64,000 nt of DNA from Rhodospirillum rubrum ATCC 11170 (GTDB lineage Bacteria > Pseudomonadota > Alphaproteobacteria > Rhodospirillales > Rhodospirillaceae), in NCBI RefSeq assembly GCF_000013085.1, contig NC_007643.1:1039001-1103000 (forward strand). Reading direction: 5' to 3'. Below, in pieces: positions 27,225-35,049 of the stretch. The first letter of the stretch is position 1, and every line of letters begins with the position of its first letter. The notes under the pieces were generated by a model that saw nothing but the letters and a program-made list of their open reading frames with translations, was not told the origin of the DNA and did no database searches. Position numbers and translations under genes: made by a program.

Positions 27225-27587
27225 ATGCCGTTCCTCACCGCCGCCCTCGCCGCCCTAGGCGTTTTCCTGCTGGCCGGATGCGCCGACATCGACGAGAAAG
27301 CGCCCGCCTCCCGACCCGGCCCGCAAGCCGCCGCCTGTCAGGCCGGGGGCGGCCAGATGAAGCCCGTTGGCCGGATGCAGACCCCGCGCTGCGTCACCCC
27401 TTATCCCGATGCCGGCAAGGCCTGTGACGATGGCGCGCAGTGCGCCGGGGACTGTCGCCTTGCAGGCAATAACGCCATCTTGCCCGGGACCCCGGTCACC
27501 GGCGCCTGCCAAGCCGAGGACACCTCGTTTGGCTGCCATGCCCGGGTTGAGAAGGGCAAGGCCGGCCCGACGATCTGCATCGATTGA
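27225..27587 (+). CDS. Small cysteine-rich lipoprotein
   Basis: A 120-residue protein starting at the ATG at 27225, with GGAG nine bases upstream and the signal MPFLTAALAALGVFLLAGC placing the lipid on Cys19. The mature part has about nine more cysteines in short spacings (ACQAGG, PRCVTPYPDAGKACDD, AQCAGDCRL, TGACQAEDTSFGCH, TICID), suggesting a disulfide-knotted domain. No family was recognised with certainty, though the spacing resembles small secreted proteins with conserved Cys pairs. It is monocistronic, closed by a strong terminator, and convergent with terC. Confidence 0.7.
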   Translation: MPFLTAALAALGVFLLAGCADIDEKAPASRPGPQAAACQAGGGQMKPVGRMQTPRCVTPYPDAGKACDDGAQCAGDCRLAGNNAILPGTPVTGACQAEDTSFGCHARVEKGKAGPTICID

Positions 27588-27617
27588 CGGAAGGCCGCCT
27601 CGCCGAGGGCTGCCATG

Positions 27618-27644
27618 AAAAAGGCCACCCGAAGGTGGCCTTTT
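27618..27644. terminator. Bidirectional terminator between lipoprotein gene and terC
   Basis: AAAA-GGCCACC, loop CGAA, GGTGGCC-TTTT. The stem is perfect, and A and T tracts on both sides let it stop transcription of both convergent genes. Confidence 0.9.
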
Positions 27645-27673
27645 CCGTGCGATCACAGGGCCGAACGGGTCCG

Positions 27674-28690
27674 TCACTCGGCCTTTTCTTCTTTGGCCGG
27701 CCAGATGAACGAGGCGATCACGCCGGCGGCCAGAGTGCCCAGAACGATCAGCAGGCTGACGTTGGGGCTGATATGGAGGAAGTCCCAGCCGAAGACATGC
27801 TCGCCCGACTGCAGCGTCAGTTTGGCGGCGATGAAGAACAGCAGGACGATGACCGCCTTTTCCAGGTGGACGAGGTATTTGGTCATCGCGGCGAGCACGA
27901 AGTACAACGACCTCAGGCCAAGGACGGCGAAGATCATCGCCGCGTAAACCAGCAGGGGTTCCTGGGTCACGGCGATAACGGCCGGCACCGAATCAAAGGC
28001 GAACATCACGTCCGATGTTTCGATCGCCATCAGGCAAAGAAAGGCCGGGGTGGCGAAAACGGCGGCGTTCTTGGCCAGCTTGAGGGTGGGATCGGACTTC
28101 GCCAGATCGGCGACGATCGCCCGGTTGACGAAGAAGCGCTCGGCATAAAGGCGGGGGAACACCGGCATCAGGCGCGCCGTGATCTTGACCGACCAGTGCT
28201 CGGAGTAATCGGTGATCTCCTCGTTGTCACCGCCCGAGGTCAGCATTTTCCAGCCCGACCAGGCGACGATGGCGGCGAAGATAAAGCCGACCCAGGGGGC
28301 GAGGGCGAACAGACCGGTGCCGACCGCGACGAAGATGGCGCGGAAAACCAGGGCGCCGATGATCCCCCAGTACAGAATACGGTGCTGAAGCACCCCCTTG
28401 ATCCCGAACGAGGCGAAGATCGCCATGAAGACGATCAAATTATCGATCGACAGCGATTTTTCCAGGGCGTACCCGGCCAGATAAAGGTCGGCCCAGGTCT
28501 TGTCGAAGCGCAGCCACAGATAGGCAAAGAAGGCCAGGGCCAGCCCGATCCAGAAGCACGACCACAAGCTGGCGTCGCGAACGGAGATCTCTTTCGCATG
28601 GCGATGGGCGAAAAGGTCGATGAAGACCGAGAAGCCGATCACGGTGAAAAAGATGATGATTGTTTCGATGGGAAAGCCGAAGTGGGCCAC
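27674..28690 (-). CDS. terC: TerC-family integral membrane protein
   Basis: A 338-residue polytopic inner-membrane protein with about nine hydrophobic spans. Typical TerC features are YALEKSLSIDNLIVFMAIF in an early span and the acidic ETSDVMFAFDSVPAVIAVT in a later one, whose acidic residues are thought to handle metal ions. TerC is the membrane part of the Ter stress system, working with TerB at the inner face. The start is GTG at 28690 with AAGGAT upstream. It is the last gene of the minus-strand ter unit. The known phenotypes are tellurite, phage and pore-colicin resistance, and manganese export for related proteins. Confidence 0.94.
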   Translation of the reverse strand: MAHFGFPIETIIIFFTVIGFSVFIDLFAHRHAKEISVRDASLWSCFWIGLALAFFAYLWLRFDKTWADLYLAGYALEKSLSIDNLIVFMAIFASFGIKGVLQHRILYWGIIGALVFRAIFVAVGTGLFALAPWVGFIFAAIVAWSGWKMLTSGGDNEEITDYSEHWSVKITARLMPVFPRLYAERFFVNRAIVADLAKSDPTLKLAKNAAVFATPAFLCLMAIETSDVMFAFDSVPAVIAVTQEPLLVYAAMIFAVLGLRSLYFVLAAMTKYLVHLEKAVIVLLFFIAAKLTLQSGEHVFGWDFLHISPNVSLLIVLGTLAAGVIASFIWPAKEEKAE

Positions 28691-28760
28691 GACAGATCCT
28701 TGAGTCAGGATAGAGGTCCGGCAAGTCCCCTATTGGCTTGCCGCAATACGCCCAAACGGG

Positions 28761-28807
28761 CGGCTCGCCGGTCGGCACGCCACGGGGGGCGGCCGGCCGG
28801 CGAGCCG
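28761..28807. repeat. Long GC-rich inverted repeat between terB and terC
   Basis: Arms CGGCTCGCCGG and CCGGCGAGCCG, 11 bp each, enclose a GC-rich loop of 25 bases. With no T tract it is more likely an RNA-stabilising or attenuating structure in the terB-terC transcript than a terminator. Confidence 0.5.
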
Positions 28808-28829
28808 GTCCAGGTCAATCGTTAAAGGG

Positions 28830-29282
28830 TCAGAGGCTGAAGTCGGCCGGGTTGAGGCCAAGCTCCGAGCACATGCGGCGGACCACCGCCTGTTCCTTGT
28901 CGTCGAAGGTGCCGTCGGCGGCGGCGATGGCGCAGCAGACACGGACGATAAGCTGGCCCTGGGGCTTGTCGCGGAACTTGCCCACCGCCTGCATCACCTC
29001 GCCGGTGCCGATGGCGACATCGAATTCGAACTTCTCGATGTATTTCTGGAAGATCTTGATGACATCGTTCTGATCGAAGACCTTGAGCTGGTCTGAGGTT
29101 TTCAGATAGCCCATCATCTTCTGCTTCTCTTCCGGCGACACGGTATTGTCCGCATAAGCGACAAGAGCACAGCCGGCGACCACCGCTTCAAGCAGGTCTT
29201 TCGACTTGAACTTGGTGATCTCGGTGTTGATCGTGTCTCTGGCATCCGTGACGTTTTTCTTCAGCCAGTCGGTGAAAGCCAT
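28830..29282 (-). CDS. terB: TerB tellurite-resistance/stress protein
   Basis: A 150-residue, all-helical cytoplasmic protein. The TerB core spans residues 30-145: LLEAVVAGCALVAYADNTVSPEEKQKM and the symmetric second half RVCCAIAAADGTFDDKEQAVVRRM, each with an acidic loop (ADNTVSPEE and ADGTFDDKE) that binds divalent metal. TerB joins TerC at the membrane and links it to TerD-type proteins. The gene lies between the TerD-TerA fusion and terC on the same strand with short gaps, so it is part of one operon. Confidence 0.95.
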   Translation of the reverse strand: MAFTDWLKKNVTDARDTINTEITKFKSKDLLEAVVAGCALVAYADNTVSPEEKQKMMGYLKTSDQLKVFDQNDVIKIFQKYIEKFEFDVAIGTGEVMQAVGKFRDKPQGQLIVRVCCAIAAADGTFDDKEQAVVRRMCSELGLNPADFSL

Positions 29283-29314
29283 TTTTTGTTCCCTTAGCTA
29301 TTTTGAATGGGGCG

Positions 29315-30571
29315 CTATTTCGAGCCGGAGACCCAGCGGAGGCCCCAGCGATAGGTTTCGTCCATGTCCTTGTGACCGCGGAAATAGCGCTCTTCCTTGG
29401 TCACCTTCAACTTGCCCCCGTCCTTTTCGATCAGGGCGATGGCGCACATCCCCTGGCCGGAGGCCGGGTTGTCGAGCCGCACCTCAATGTCGGGCTGGCC
29501 GGGGATCTTCACGGTCGCCACGCCATCGGCCGCCGCCCAGTTGGGGGCGCCGTCATAGATGAAGGCGAAGACCAGGATGCGTTTGATCTGCGACAGCCGG
29601 TCGCCGTTGATCTTGATGTTCTCGCCCTGGGCCATGGCGCCGGTGCGGTCGTCGCCGGCATGGCGGATGAACGGTTCGCGGGCGTAATCGCCCCAGGCTT
29701 CGCCCAGGGCCTGGATCACCCCCTTCTGGCCGCTGCCCTCCATCTCCCACAAGCAGCCGAGGTCAAGGTCGGTCGCCTTGTTGGCGCCCAACAATCCGCC
29801 GAAGAACCCGCCGCTTTTTTGCGGGGGGCGCTGGTTCCAGTTCAGATTGAAGATGATCTCGCCGAACCCGGCATCGGCCTTTTTTTCCAGCGAGATCGAT
29901 TGCCCGCGCTTTTCCAGCGTCACCTTCGACAGGCTGATCGGCTTGGCCGCCGGAGGAGGGGGCGGCGGAGGGGGAGCGGCCGGCTTGCTTGGGGCGGGGG
30001 CGGGCGGATCCTCGGCGACATCGACGCCGTATTGACGGGCGAGCGGCGCCAGACCACCGGCGAAGCCCTGACCCACGGCGCGGACCTTCCACTGGTCGTT
30101 GCGCCGATAGACCTTGCCAAGGGTGATGGCGGTTTCGGCCATTCCGGCGGTTTGGAGATCGAAGCGGGCGATTTCCCGGTTGGTCGCCAGATCCAGGATG
30201 CGGGCGAAAACCCCCTTCAGGCTGGCGAAGCTTTGGCGCCGCGCCTGCCCCTCGTGGATGGTGACGCAGATGTCGATGGCGTCGATTGTGCCGGCAAGCT
30301 TGGCGAGATCGATGCCGAAAGCCTGGACATCGCCCGGATTGCCGGCCATCGGCGAGGCGACGAAGCGCACCGAGCCATCGGGCGAGGCCTGGGCGCCATA
30401 GAACACGAAGTGTTCGTCGTTCACCACCTTGCCATCGGCCTTGATGATGAAGGCCGAGGCGTCGATTTCCATGCCGGGCGGTGATTTGGGATCCCAGCCG
30501 ACGGCGACCATGATCTGAGCGCAGTCGGCGATGGTGGTATTCGCCCCCGGAGTCAATGTGACGACGGTCAT
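29315..30571 (-). CDS. terA: TerD-TerA fusion protein
   Basis: A 418-residue cytoplasmic protein. Residues 1-190 are a TerD domain (VAVGWDPKSPPG, ASAFIIKADGKVV, the acidic FYGAQASPDGSVRF, and [29 protein letters not shown]). A poly-Pro/Ala hinge follows at about 193-215. The C-terminal 200 residues are TerA-like (ISLEKK, FNLNWNQRPP, DLDLGCLWEMEG, ending MDETYRWGLRWV). TerD domains bind calcium through paired acidic loops. The fusion joins two proteins usually encoded as neighbours, which is direct evidence that they act together. It lies between a terD paralog and terB in the operon. Confidence 0.9.
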   Translation of the reverse strand: MTVVTLTPGANTTIADCAQIMVAVGWDPKSPPGMEIDASAFIIKADGKVVNDEHFVFYGAQASPDGSVRFVASPMAGNPGDVQAFGIDLAKLAGTIDAIDICVTIHEGQARRQSFASLKGVFARILDLATNREIARFDLQTAGMAETAITLGKVYRRNDQWKVRAVGQGFAGGLAPLARQYGVDVAEDPPAPAPSKPAAPPPPPPPPAAKPISLSKVTLEKRGQSISLEKKADAGFGEIIFNLNWNQRPPQKSGGFFGGLLGANKATDLDLGCLWEMEGSGQKGVIQALGEAWGDYAREPFIRHAGDDRTGAMAQGENIKINGDRLSQIKRILVFAFIYDGAPNWAAADGVATVKIPGQPDIEVRLDNPASGQGMCAIALIEKDGGKLKVTKEERYFRGHKDMDETYRWGLRWVSGSK

Positions 30572-30622
30572 CCGTCCCCCTTTTCGCTGGACGCCTGAAG
30601 CGCGTCCCGGTTCGATGGCCGC

Positions 30623-31207
30623 TTAAAGCGTGCCCTGAATCGCCGGCATCATGTCGTGGAAGGTCTTGCCGACGGTCTTTTCACCGATGGCATGGATTTT
30701 CCACTCGTCATTGTGGCGGTAGATTTTGGCCATCACAAGACCGGTATGGGACCCGGCCTCGCTGAGGGTGAACGACGCCAATTCAACCCCGGAGGTGTCA
30801 TCGACCACCCGGCATTTGGCGTTGGCGACCTTGTCGAAGGTCTGGCCGCGGAAGGAATTGACGACGAAAACCAGGGATTTGACGCTGGCGGGAAGCCTGG
30901 ACAGATCGACCTTGATCGTTTCGTCATCGCCGTCGCCCGCCCCGGTGACGTTATCGCCGGTATGGACGATCGCGCCGTTCACGCCGCTAAGCTGGCGGAA
31001 CCAGATCTGGTCGACGGGCTGGCCGGCGTCATCGAAAACAAGGCAGGAGGCATCGAGATCGATGTCCCCACCGCCGCCGCCAAACAGGCCGCCAAGCAAG
31101 CCGCCCTTCTTGGCGGCGTCCCAGCCCAGGCCCATGAAAATACGGGTCAGGCCGGCGCCGTCCTTGGAAAGACTTACCTTCTGGCCTTTGGTCAGCGATA
31201 CGCCCAT
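30623..31207 (-). CDS. terD: TerD-family calcium-binding stress protein
   Basis: A 194-residue TerD protein starting at ATG 31207 (MGVSLTKGQKVSLSKDG). The conserved pattern is present: MGLGWDAA, then IDLDASCLVFDDAG, WFRQLSGVNGAIVHTGDNVTG-type acidic loop, GDDETIKVDLSRLP, VFVVNSFRGQTF and IYRHNDEWKIHAIGE. A short Gly-rich insertion (about residues 37-45) distinguishes it from the next paralog. Such proteins bind Ca2+ and form part of a membrane-linked stress-sensing complex with TerB and TerC. It lies 96 bases after the neighbouring terD-like gene. Confidence 0.94.
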   Translation of the reverse strand: MGVSLTKGQKVSLSKDGAGLTRIFMGLGWDAAKKGGLLGGLFGGGGGDIDLDASCLVFDDAGQPVDQIWFRQLSGVNGAIVHTGDNVTGAGDGDDETIKVDLSRLPASVKSLVFVVNSFRGQTFDKVANAKCRVVDDTSGVELASFTLSEAGSHTGLVMAKIYRHNDEWKIHAIGEKTVGKTFHDMMPAIQGTL

Positions 31208-31303
31208 GACAATCCTCCTTTGAAGGCAAATCCCCGCCCGATCCTCGTGTCGCACAAGGGATTTGCCGTTTTCTCGACGATCGGAAATCCGGCCTTGCCG
31301 GCC

Positions 31304-31882
31304 TTAGCCGATGTTGACGCCGAAATTCTTGGCCAAGGGGCCAAGGCCGCCGGCGAAGCCCTGGCCGATGGCCTTGAACTTCCAGTCGGCGCCGTTGCGG
31401 TACAACTCGCCAAAGATCATCGCGGTTTCGGTCGAATAGTCTTCCGACAGGTCGTAGCGGGTGATCTCCTTGCCATCGGCCTGATTGACGACGCGGATGA
31501 AGGCGTTGGTCACCTGACCGAAATTCTGCTTGCGGGCGTCGGCTTCGTGGATGGTCACCGAGAAGGCCACCTTCTGCACGTCGGCGGGCACCTTGGTCAG
31601 ATCGATCGCCACGGTCTCGTCATCACCCTCGCCGGCGCCCGACTGGTTGTCGCCCTGATGGACGACCGAGCCGTCGGAGGAGGTCTTGTTGTTGTAGAAA
31701 ATGAAGTCGGCGTCGGAGCGGATCTTGCCGGCTTCATTCAACAGGAAGGCCGAGGCATCGAGATCGAAGGCGGAACCGTCGGTAACGCGGGCATCCCAAC
31801 CCAGACCAACATTGATGGCGGTAAGACCGGGAGCCTCCTTGCTCAAGGAAACGTTGCCGCCTTTCGACAGGGACACAGCCAT
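31304..31882 (-). CDS. TerD/TerE-family calcium-binding stress protein
   Basis: A 192-residue TerD-family protein from ATG 31882 ([19 protein letters not shown]), the first gene of the minus-strand ter operon. It has [24 protein letters not shown], the calcium loops around [20 protein letters not shown] and [12 protein letters not shown], and [24 protein letters not shown] and [23 protein letters not shown]. The sequence closely follows the classical TerD/TerE type and is also like the N-terminal domain of the TerD-TerA fusion, suggesting local duplication. The assignment to TerD rather than TerE is a naming choice. Confidence 0.93.
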   Translation of the reverse strand: MAVSLSKGGNVSLSKEAPGLTAINVGLGWDARVTDGSAFDLDASAFLLNEAGKIRSDADFIFYNNKTSSDGSVVHQGDNQSGAGEGDDETVAIDLTKVPADVQKVAFSVTIHEADARKQNFGQVTNAFIRVVNQADGKEITRYDLSEDYSTETAMIFGELYRNGADWKFKAIGQGFAGGLGPLAKNFGVNIG

Positions 31883-32197
31883 TGGAATCTCCGTTATCAT
31901 TGTTGATGAAAACCAGAACAAAACAGTTCTTGCCCATCGGCCCCCTTATCTAAGGGCGCCCAGGCGAGCACACAAGGCTACCAACGCTGGGGATCGTCGG
32001 GGGCGTAAAGCCCCCGTCACGGTGTTCTCGCACCGCGACCATCCCTTGACCCCAAAGTGTAACCCTTTGTCCATACAGGGAGAATCAAGGATAAAGCGGG
32101 CATATTTACGGCGGGATCGCGACAAACGCTAAAAAAGCCGGGACTGCCATCAAAGATCCTGCGGCCATGGTGTCGTCTTGCTTGCGCGCCGGGGAAT
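31883..32197. other. Intergenic region with hairpin upstream of ter operon
   Basis: This 315-base gap lies between the ter operon start and a small regulator gene. It has a perfect hairpin with arms CGGGGGC and GCCCCCG and loop GTAAA at 31998-32016. The ter promoter must lie here, but I cannot fix its boxes. No gene seen. Confidence 0.4.
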
Positions 32198-32530
32198 TCA
32201 GGGGTTTCCCTTTTCCGACAAATCGGAAAAACTCCTGATCTTGACCGAGTGGTCGGGGAAGCGAGCGATGATTTCCAGCTCACCGCCCATCGCCTCAATG
32301 AAGCGCCGCAAAGTGCTGACATACATGTCGGCGCGCTTTTCGATCTTTGCGACCGATCCTTGATTGATCTGGAGCGTCTGGCCGATTTCCTCCTGCGACA
32401 GCTTCATCGCCCGCCGCACCTCGGCAAGGTCCATTTCCGCCTCAAGCCCCACGGCCTTGGCTTCCGCCGCCGCGCGCGCCTCGGGCGTCATGCGGCCGCG
32501 AAGCTCCGCGAAGGAATGCCTACCGGCCAT
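32198..32530 (-). CDS. XRE-family antitoxin-like regulator
   Basis: A 110-residue protein. Residues about 35-90 are a helix-turn-helix of XRE type (DLAEVRRAMKLSQEEIGQTLQINQGSVAKIEKRADMYVSTLRRFIEAMGG). The C-terminus (ELEIIARFPDHSVKIRSFSDL) is typical of antitoxins paired with small RelE/ParE-type toxins encoded just upstream with overlapping frames. A good ribosome site AAAGGAG precedes the ATG. Here the toxin is only a remnant (see 32520-32609), so this antitoxin may be an orphan that persists for autoregulation or to neutralise another toxin. Confidence 0.8.
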   Translation of the reverse strand: MAGRHSFAELRGRMTPEARAAAEAKAVGLEAEMDLAEVRRAMKLSQEEIGQTLQINQGSVAKIEKRADMYVSTLRRFIEAMGGELEIIARFPDHSVKIRSFSDLSEKGNP

Positions 32531-32609
32531 TGTCTTTCTCCTTTTCCAACTCGGCCAGATGCTCGCCCTAAAGATCGTCGGTCACCGAACTCATCGCATA
32601 GAAAGATAC
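32520..32609 (-). pseudogene. Remnant of a RelE/ParE-type toxin gene, C-terminal end only
   Basis: In the frame overlapping the antitoxin start by 11 bases, the minus strand reads SFYAMSSVTDDL, then a TAG at 32568-32570, then GEHLAELEKEKDNGR and a final TAG. The run resembles the usual C-terminus of RelE-type toxins paired with this antitoxin class, where the position of the TAG is normally Tyr (DDLY.EHL). Upstream the similarity stops within about 12 codons. So the toxin has lost its front and has a nonsense codon. The identification rests on a short match from memory. Confidence 0.45.
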
Positions 32610-32766
32610 TATTCCTTGGAGGGAATATCTGAAGGGTGTTTTGTGAGACTCCCGCCGCTGCATGCTCCAGCCGCCTTGACACGCGCACTGGCCTTGGGTC
32701 CTTTCCGGTGTCGCTCGCGGTCCCTTGGCGGCCGAGCGGCGCCGGCGCGAGTGTAAGGGAAAGAGT

Positions 32767-33774
32767 ATGAAAGTTTGGTTCAACCGGGGGCTGTCAAACA
32801 CTTACGATGCCCTGACGATTATTCGCGCCGCCGACCATGCGGGGGCTTTTGGTTTGCTGGCCAGCCATAGCGATGAGACCAACGCCGTCGGCAAGGCCGC
32901 CGATACGTTTTTCGTCGAACCCGCCGGGCTGGAGGATGACGCCTATGGCGCGTGGTGCCTGGAGCAGTGCCGGGCCCGGGGGGTCGATTTGTTCGTGCCC
33001 CAGCGCCGCCGCCAGGTCATCGGTCGCCAGCGGGCGGCCTTCGAGGCGGCCGGGGTGCGGCTGTCGATCATGGCCGAGCCGGCGGTGATGGACCTCGTTG
33101 ATCAAAAGCACGCCTTTTATGACGATCTGATCGGCAGCGGGGTGGCGGTTCCGCCCTATCGGCTGTTTCGCGGCCTGGAGGAGTTCGATCTGGCCTGCGC
33201 CGAGCTGGGCGGCGAAGCGGCGCAGCTTTGCGTCAAGCCGAGCGTCGGCGTTTACGCCGCCGGCTTTCGCATTCTTGAGCGCGAGGGCTGCGAATTGAAG
33301 CGGATCTTGTCGGGCGATGGGTTCCGCACCTCCTTTGCCGCCTTCCGCGAGGCCCTGGCCGGGTCGTCCCAAGATCGCGACATGATGGTCATGACCTATC
33401 TGCCCGGGGTGGAACGCAGCGTCGATGTTCTGGCCTGTCGCGGCACGCTGGTGCGCGCCGTTTCGCGGGTGAAGGTGGGGAGCCATCAAGTGCTGGAAAC
33501 CACCGGCCCCTCGATCGATATGGCCGCCCTGCTGACCCGTCGCTATGGCCTTGATGGCGTGTTCAACCTGCAAACCCGCGAGGGCGACGGCATACCCTAT
33601 TTGCTCGAGATCAACAGCCGGATGTCGGGCGGCCTGATCTACAGTTGCCAGTCGGGCGTCGCCTTGCCCTATTGGAACATCCTGCTGACCCTGGGCATGG
33701 CCGGCCCCCAGGATGTACCCCCGGCCAAGGCCGGCCTCCGGGTGGCCCCCATCCAGGGCTGCCTTCAGGTGTGA
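32767..33774 (+). CDS. ATP-grasp ligase of the Ter-associated biosynthetic module
   Basis: A 335-residue cytoplasmic enzyme of ATP-grasp fold. The N-terminal part is Rossmann-like (FNRGLSNTYDALTIIRAADHAG), followed by KHAFYDDLIGSGVAVPPYRLF, the nucleotide-gripping QLCVKPSVGVYAAGF and the metal-binding end YLLEINSRMSGG. ATP-grasp enzymes join a carboxylate to an amine or thiol through an acyl phosphate. In Ter-linked gene neighbourhoods such enzymes occur with a PRTase, HAD phosphatase and CitE-like lyase and are thought to make a nucleoside-like metabolite. It is on the plus strand, facing the minus-strand partners. ATG 32767 follows GGGAAAG; the substrate is unknown. Confidence 0.85.
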   Translation: MKVWFNRGLSNTYDALTIIRAADHAGAFGLLASHSDETNAVGKAADTFFVEPAGLEDDAYGAWCLEQCRARGVDLFVPQRRRQVIGRQRAAFEAAGVRLSIMAEPAVMDLVDQKHAFYDDLIGSGVAVPPYRLFRGLEEFDLACAELGGEAAQLCVKPSVGVYAAGFRILEREGCELKRILSGDGFRTSFAAFREALAGSSQDRDMMVMTYLPGVERSVDVLACRGTLVRAVSRVKVGSHQVLETTGPSIDMAALLTRRYGLDGVFNLQTREGDGIPYLLEINSRMSGGLIYSCQSGVALPYWNILLTLGMAGPQDVPPAKAGLRVAPIQGCLQV

Positions 33775-33864
33775 TGCTTTCGTCGCGGCGGAAGGGGGAT
33801 TAGCGTTGACCGTCTCGCGTTTCGTAACGATGTGACATGTGACTCTGTGATAGGGGAGGCCCCC

Positions 33865-34089
33865 ATGTCCAAACCAGTCGTCGAACGGGTTCGCAAGCGC
33901 CGGGAGGCCTTGCGGGCGGCCGGTCTGCGTCCGATCCAAATCTGGGTTCCCGACACCAGCCGCCCCGGCTTCGCCGAGGAGGTTCGCCGCCAGTGCCAGA
34001 TCGTCGCGGAGGCTGACGCGAGCGACACCGATCTCCTGGGCTTCCTGGATGCGGCTCTGCTGGATCTGGACGACGAGGCGAAGGCGTGA
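33865..34089 (+). CDS. MazE-family (DUF3018) antitoxin, apparently orphan
   Basis: A 74-residue protein starting at ATG 33865 after GGGGAGG. It matches the short antitoxin MazE/DUF3018 family: VRKRREALRAAGLRPIQIWVPDTSRPGF near the N-terminus, then EEVRRQCQIVAEAD and an acidic C-terminal tail (DAALLDLDDEAK) that wraps a MazF toxin. In the usual pair mazF starts a few bases downstream, but here a terminator-like hairpin follows and the next gene is on the other strand, so no toxin is visible. It may be a leftover or a free-standing neutraliser. Confidence 0.75.
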   Translation: MSKPVVERVRKRREALRAAGLRPIQIWVPDTSRPGFAEEVRRQCQIVAEADASDTDLLGFLDAALLDLDDEAKA

Positions 34090-34101
34090 GGCGCTCGTGT
34101 T

Positions 34102-34120
34102 GGCGCTAAAAGAGCGCCTT
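34102..34120 (+). terminator. Hairpin between mazE-like and CitE-like genes
   Basis: Arms GGCGCT and AGCGCC with loop AAAAG, followed by TTT, between two convergent genes. The stem is short, so termination may be partial. Confidence 0.55.
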
Positions 34121-35049
34121 TACGAAGCCACGAGGCGTCTGTCGAGGGTGGTCAGGCTGTCGGCCTTGCCTTCGACGCCATAGATCCGGGCGCGGTCGAC
34201 GGTGGCGCGGGCCCATTGGGAATGGGTGGCGGGTTCGCACATGATCTGATCGACCTGGAACACCGCCGGGGCATCGACGGCCAGCACCCGGTTGGCGATT
34301 TCCAGGTCTTCTTCGGCGACCCGGTACTGGCGTTCGATCTGCCCGACCTGGAAGGGATGGATGGCGGCCTTGCCGACCAGACCGTGGTCGAGGTCGCGGG
34401 AGACCTCTTCGCGCAAGGTGGCGAGATCGCCGAAATCCTCGAAGACCGGCGCGGTCAGGGCGAAGCCGAAGGGGCGGAAGGCCGCCACCAGCGCCGCCAT
34501 CACCGGACCCGCCGCCGTGTCATAGATGGTTTTTCCGGCGCGCCGGCGGATGCCCAGAAGATTGAGGATGTCGTTGCCGCCGATGCGCAGCGCCAGGATG
34601 CGGTTCTTCAGGCCGGGGCCCGACAGAACGGTTCTGAGATCGCGCAGGGCCGTGGCGTCGAATACGTCGAGGGTCTCCAGGGTCGGCATCAGCATGAAGC
34701 GGGGCGGCACCAGGGTGGCGCAGGCGATCATCGAGTCCGGCGTGGTCTTGGGCAGGACGAAGCCGTCGATCCGCTCGATCCCCTTCATCGCCAGGATCCT
34801 ACCCAGCACCTCGATATTGCGCGGGCGGATGAACACCAGGGGGCGGCCGTCCTCCAATTTGGTCAGGCATTCGGCCAGATTGACCAGGGCGGCATCGACC
34901 TGTTCGGCCAGGATGCTGTCCTCGGTGCACAGGATCACCGATTTCAAGAAGGGATGGCGATGGCCATTGGCGATGGCCGCGAGGTCGGAGCGGGTGGCCG
35001 GCACATAAAGGCTGGCGCCAAGCCGCAAGGCGGAGATCTGTTCGGTCAT
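34120..35049 (-). CDS. HpcH/HpaI aldolase/citrate-lyase (CitE)-like protein of Ter module
   Basis: A 309-residue TIM-barrel enzyme of the CitE/HpcH family. Visible features are the N-terminal ASLYVPATRSDL, the metal-ligand strand FVLPKTTPDS, MLMPTLET (Glu for Mg2+), LRIGGNDILNLLG and GKAAIHPFQV near the C-terminus, which in the family closes the active site. These enzymes cleave or form C-C bonds next to a CoA-thioester or a keto acid. It is the last gene of a four-gene minus-strand unit in which each start overlaps the previous stop as ATGA. The true substrate in the Ter pathway is unknown; a role in making a sugar-like precursor is inferred. Confidence 0.85.
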   Translation of the reverse strand: MTEQISALRLGASLYVPATRSDLAAIANGHRHPFLKSVILCTEDSILAEQVDAALVNLAECLTKLEDGRPLVFIRPRNIEVLGRILAMKGIERIDGFVLPKTTPDSMIACATLVPPRFMLMPTLETLDVFDATALRDLRTVLSGPGLKNRILALRIGGNDILNLLGIRRRAGKTIYDTAAGPVMAALVAAFRPFGFALTAPVFEDFGDLATLREEVSRDLDHGLVGKAAIHPFQVGQIERQYRVAEEDLEIANRVLAVDAPAVFQVDQIMCEPATHSQWARATVDRARIYGVEGKADSLTTLDRRLVAS

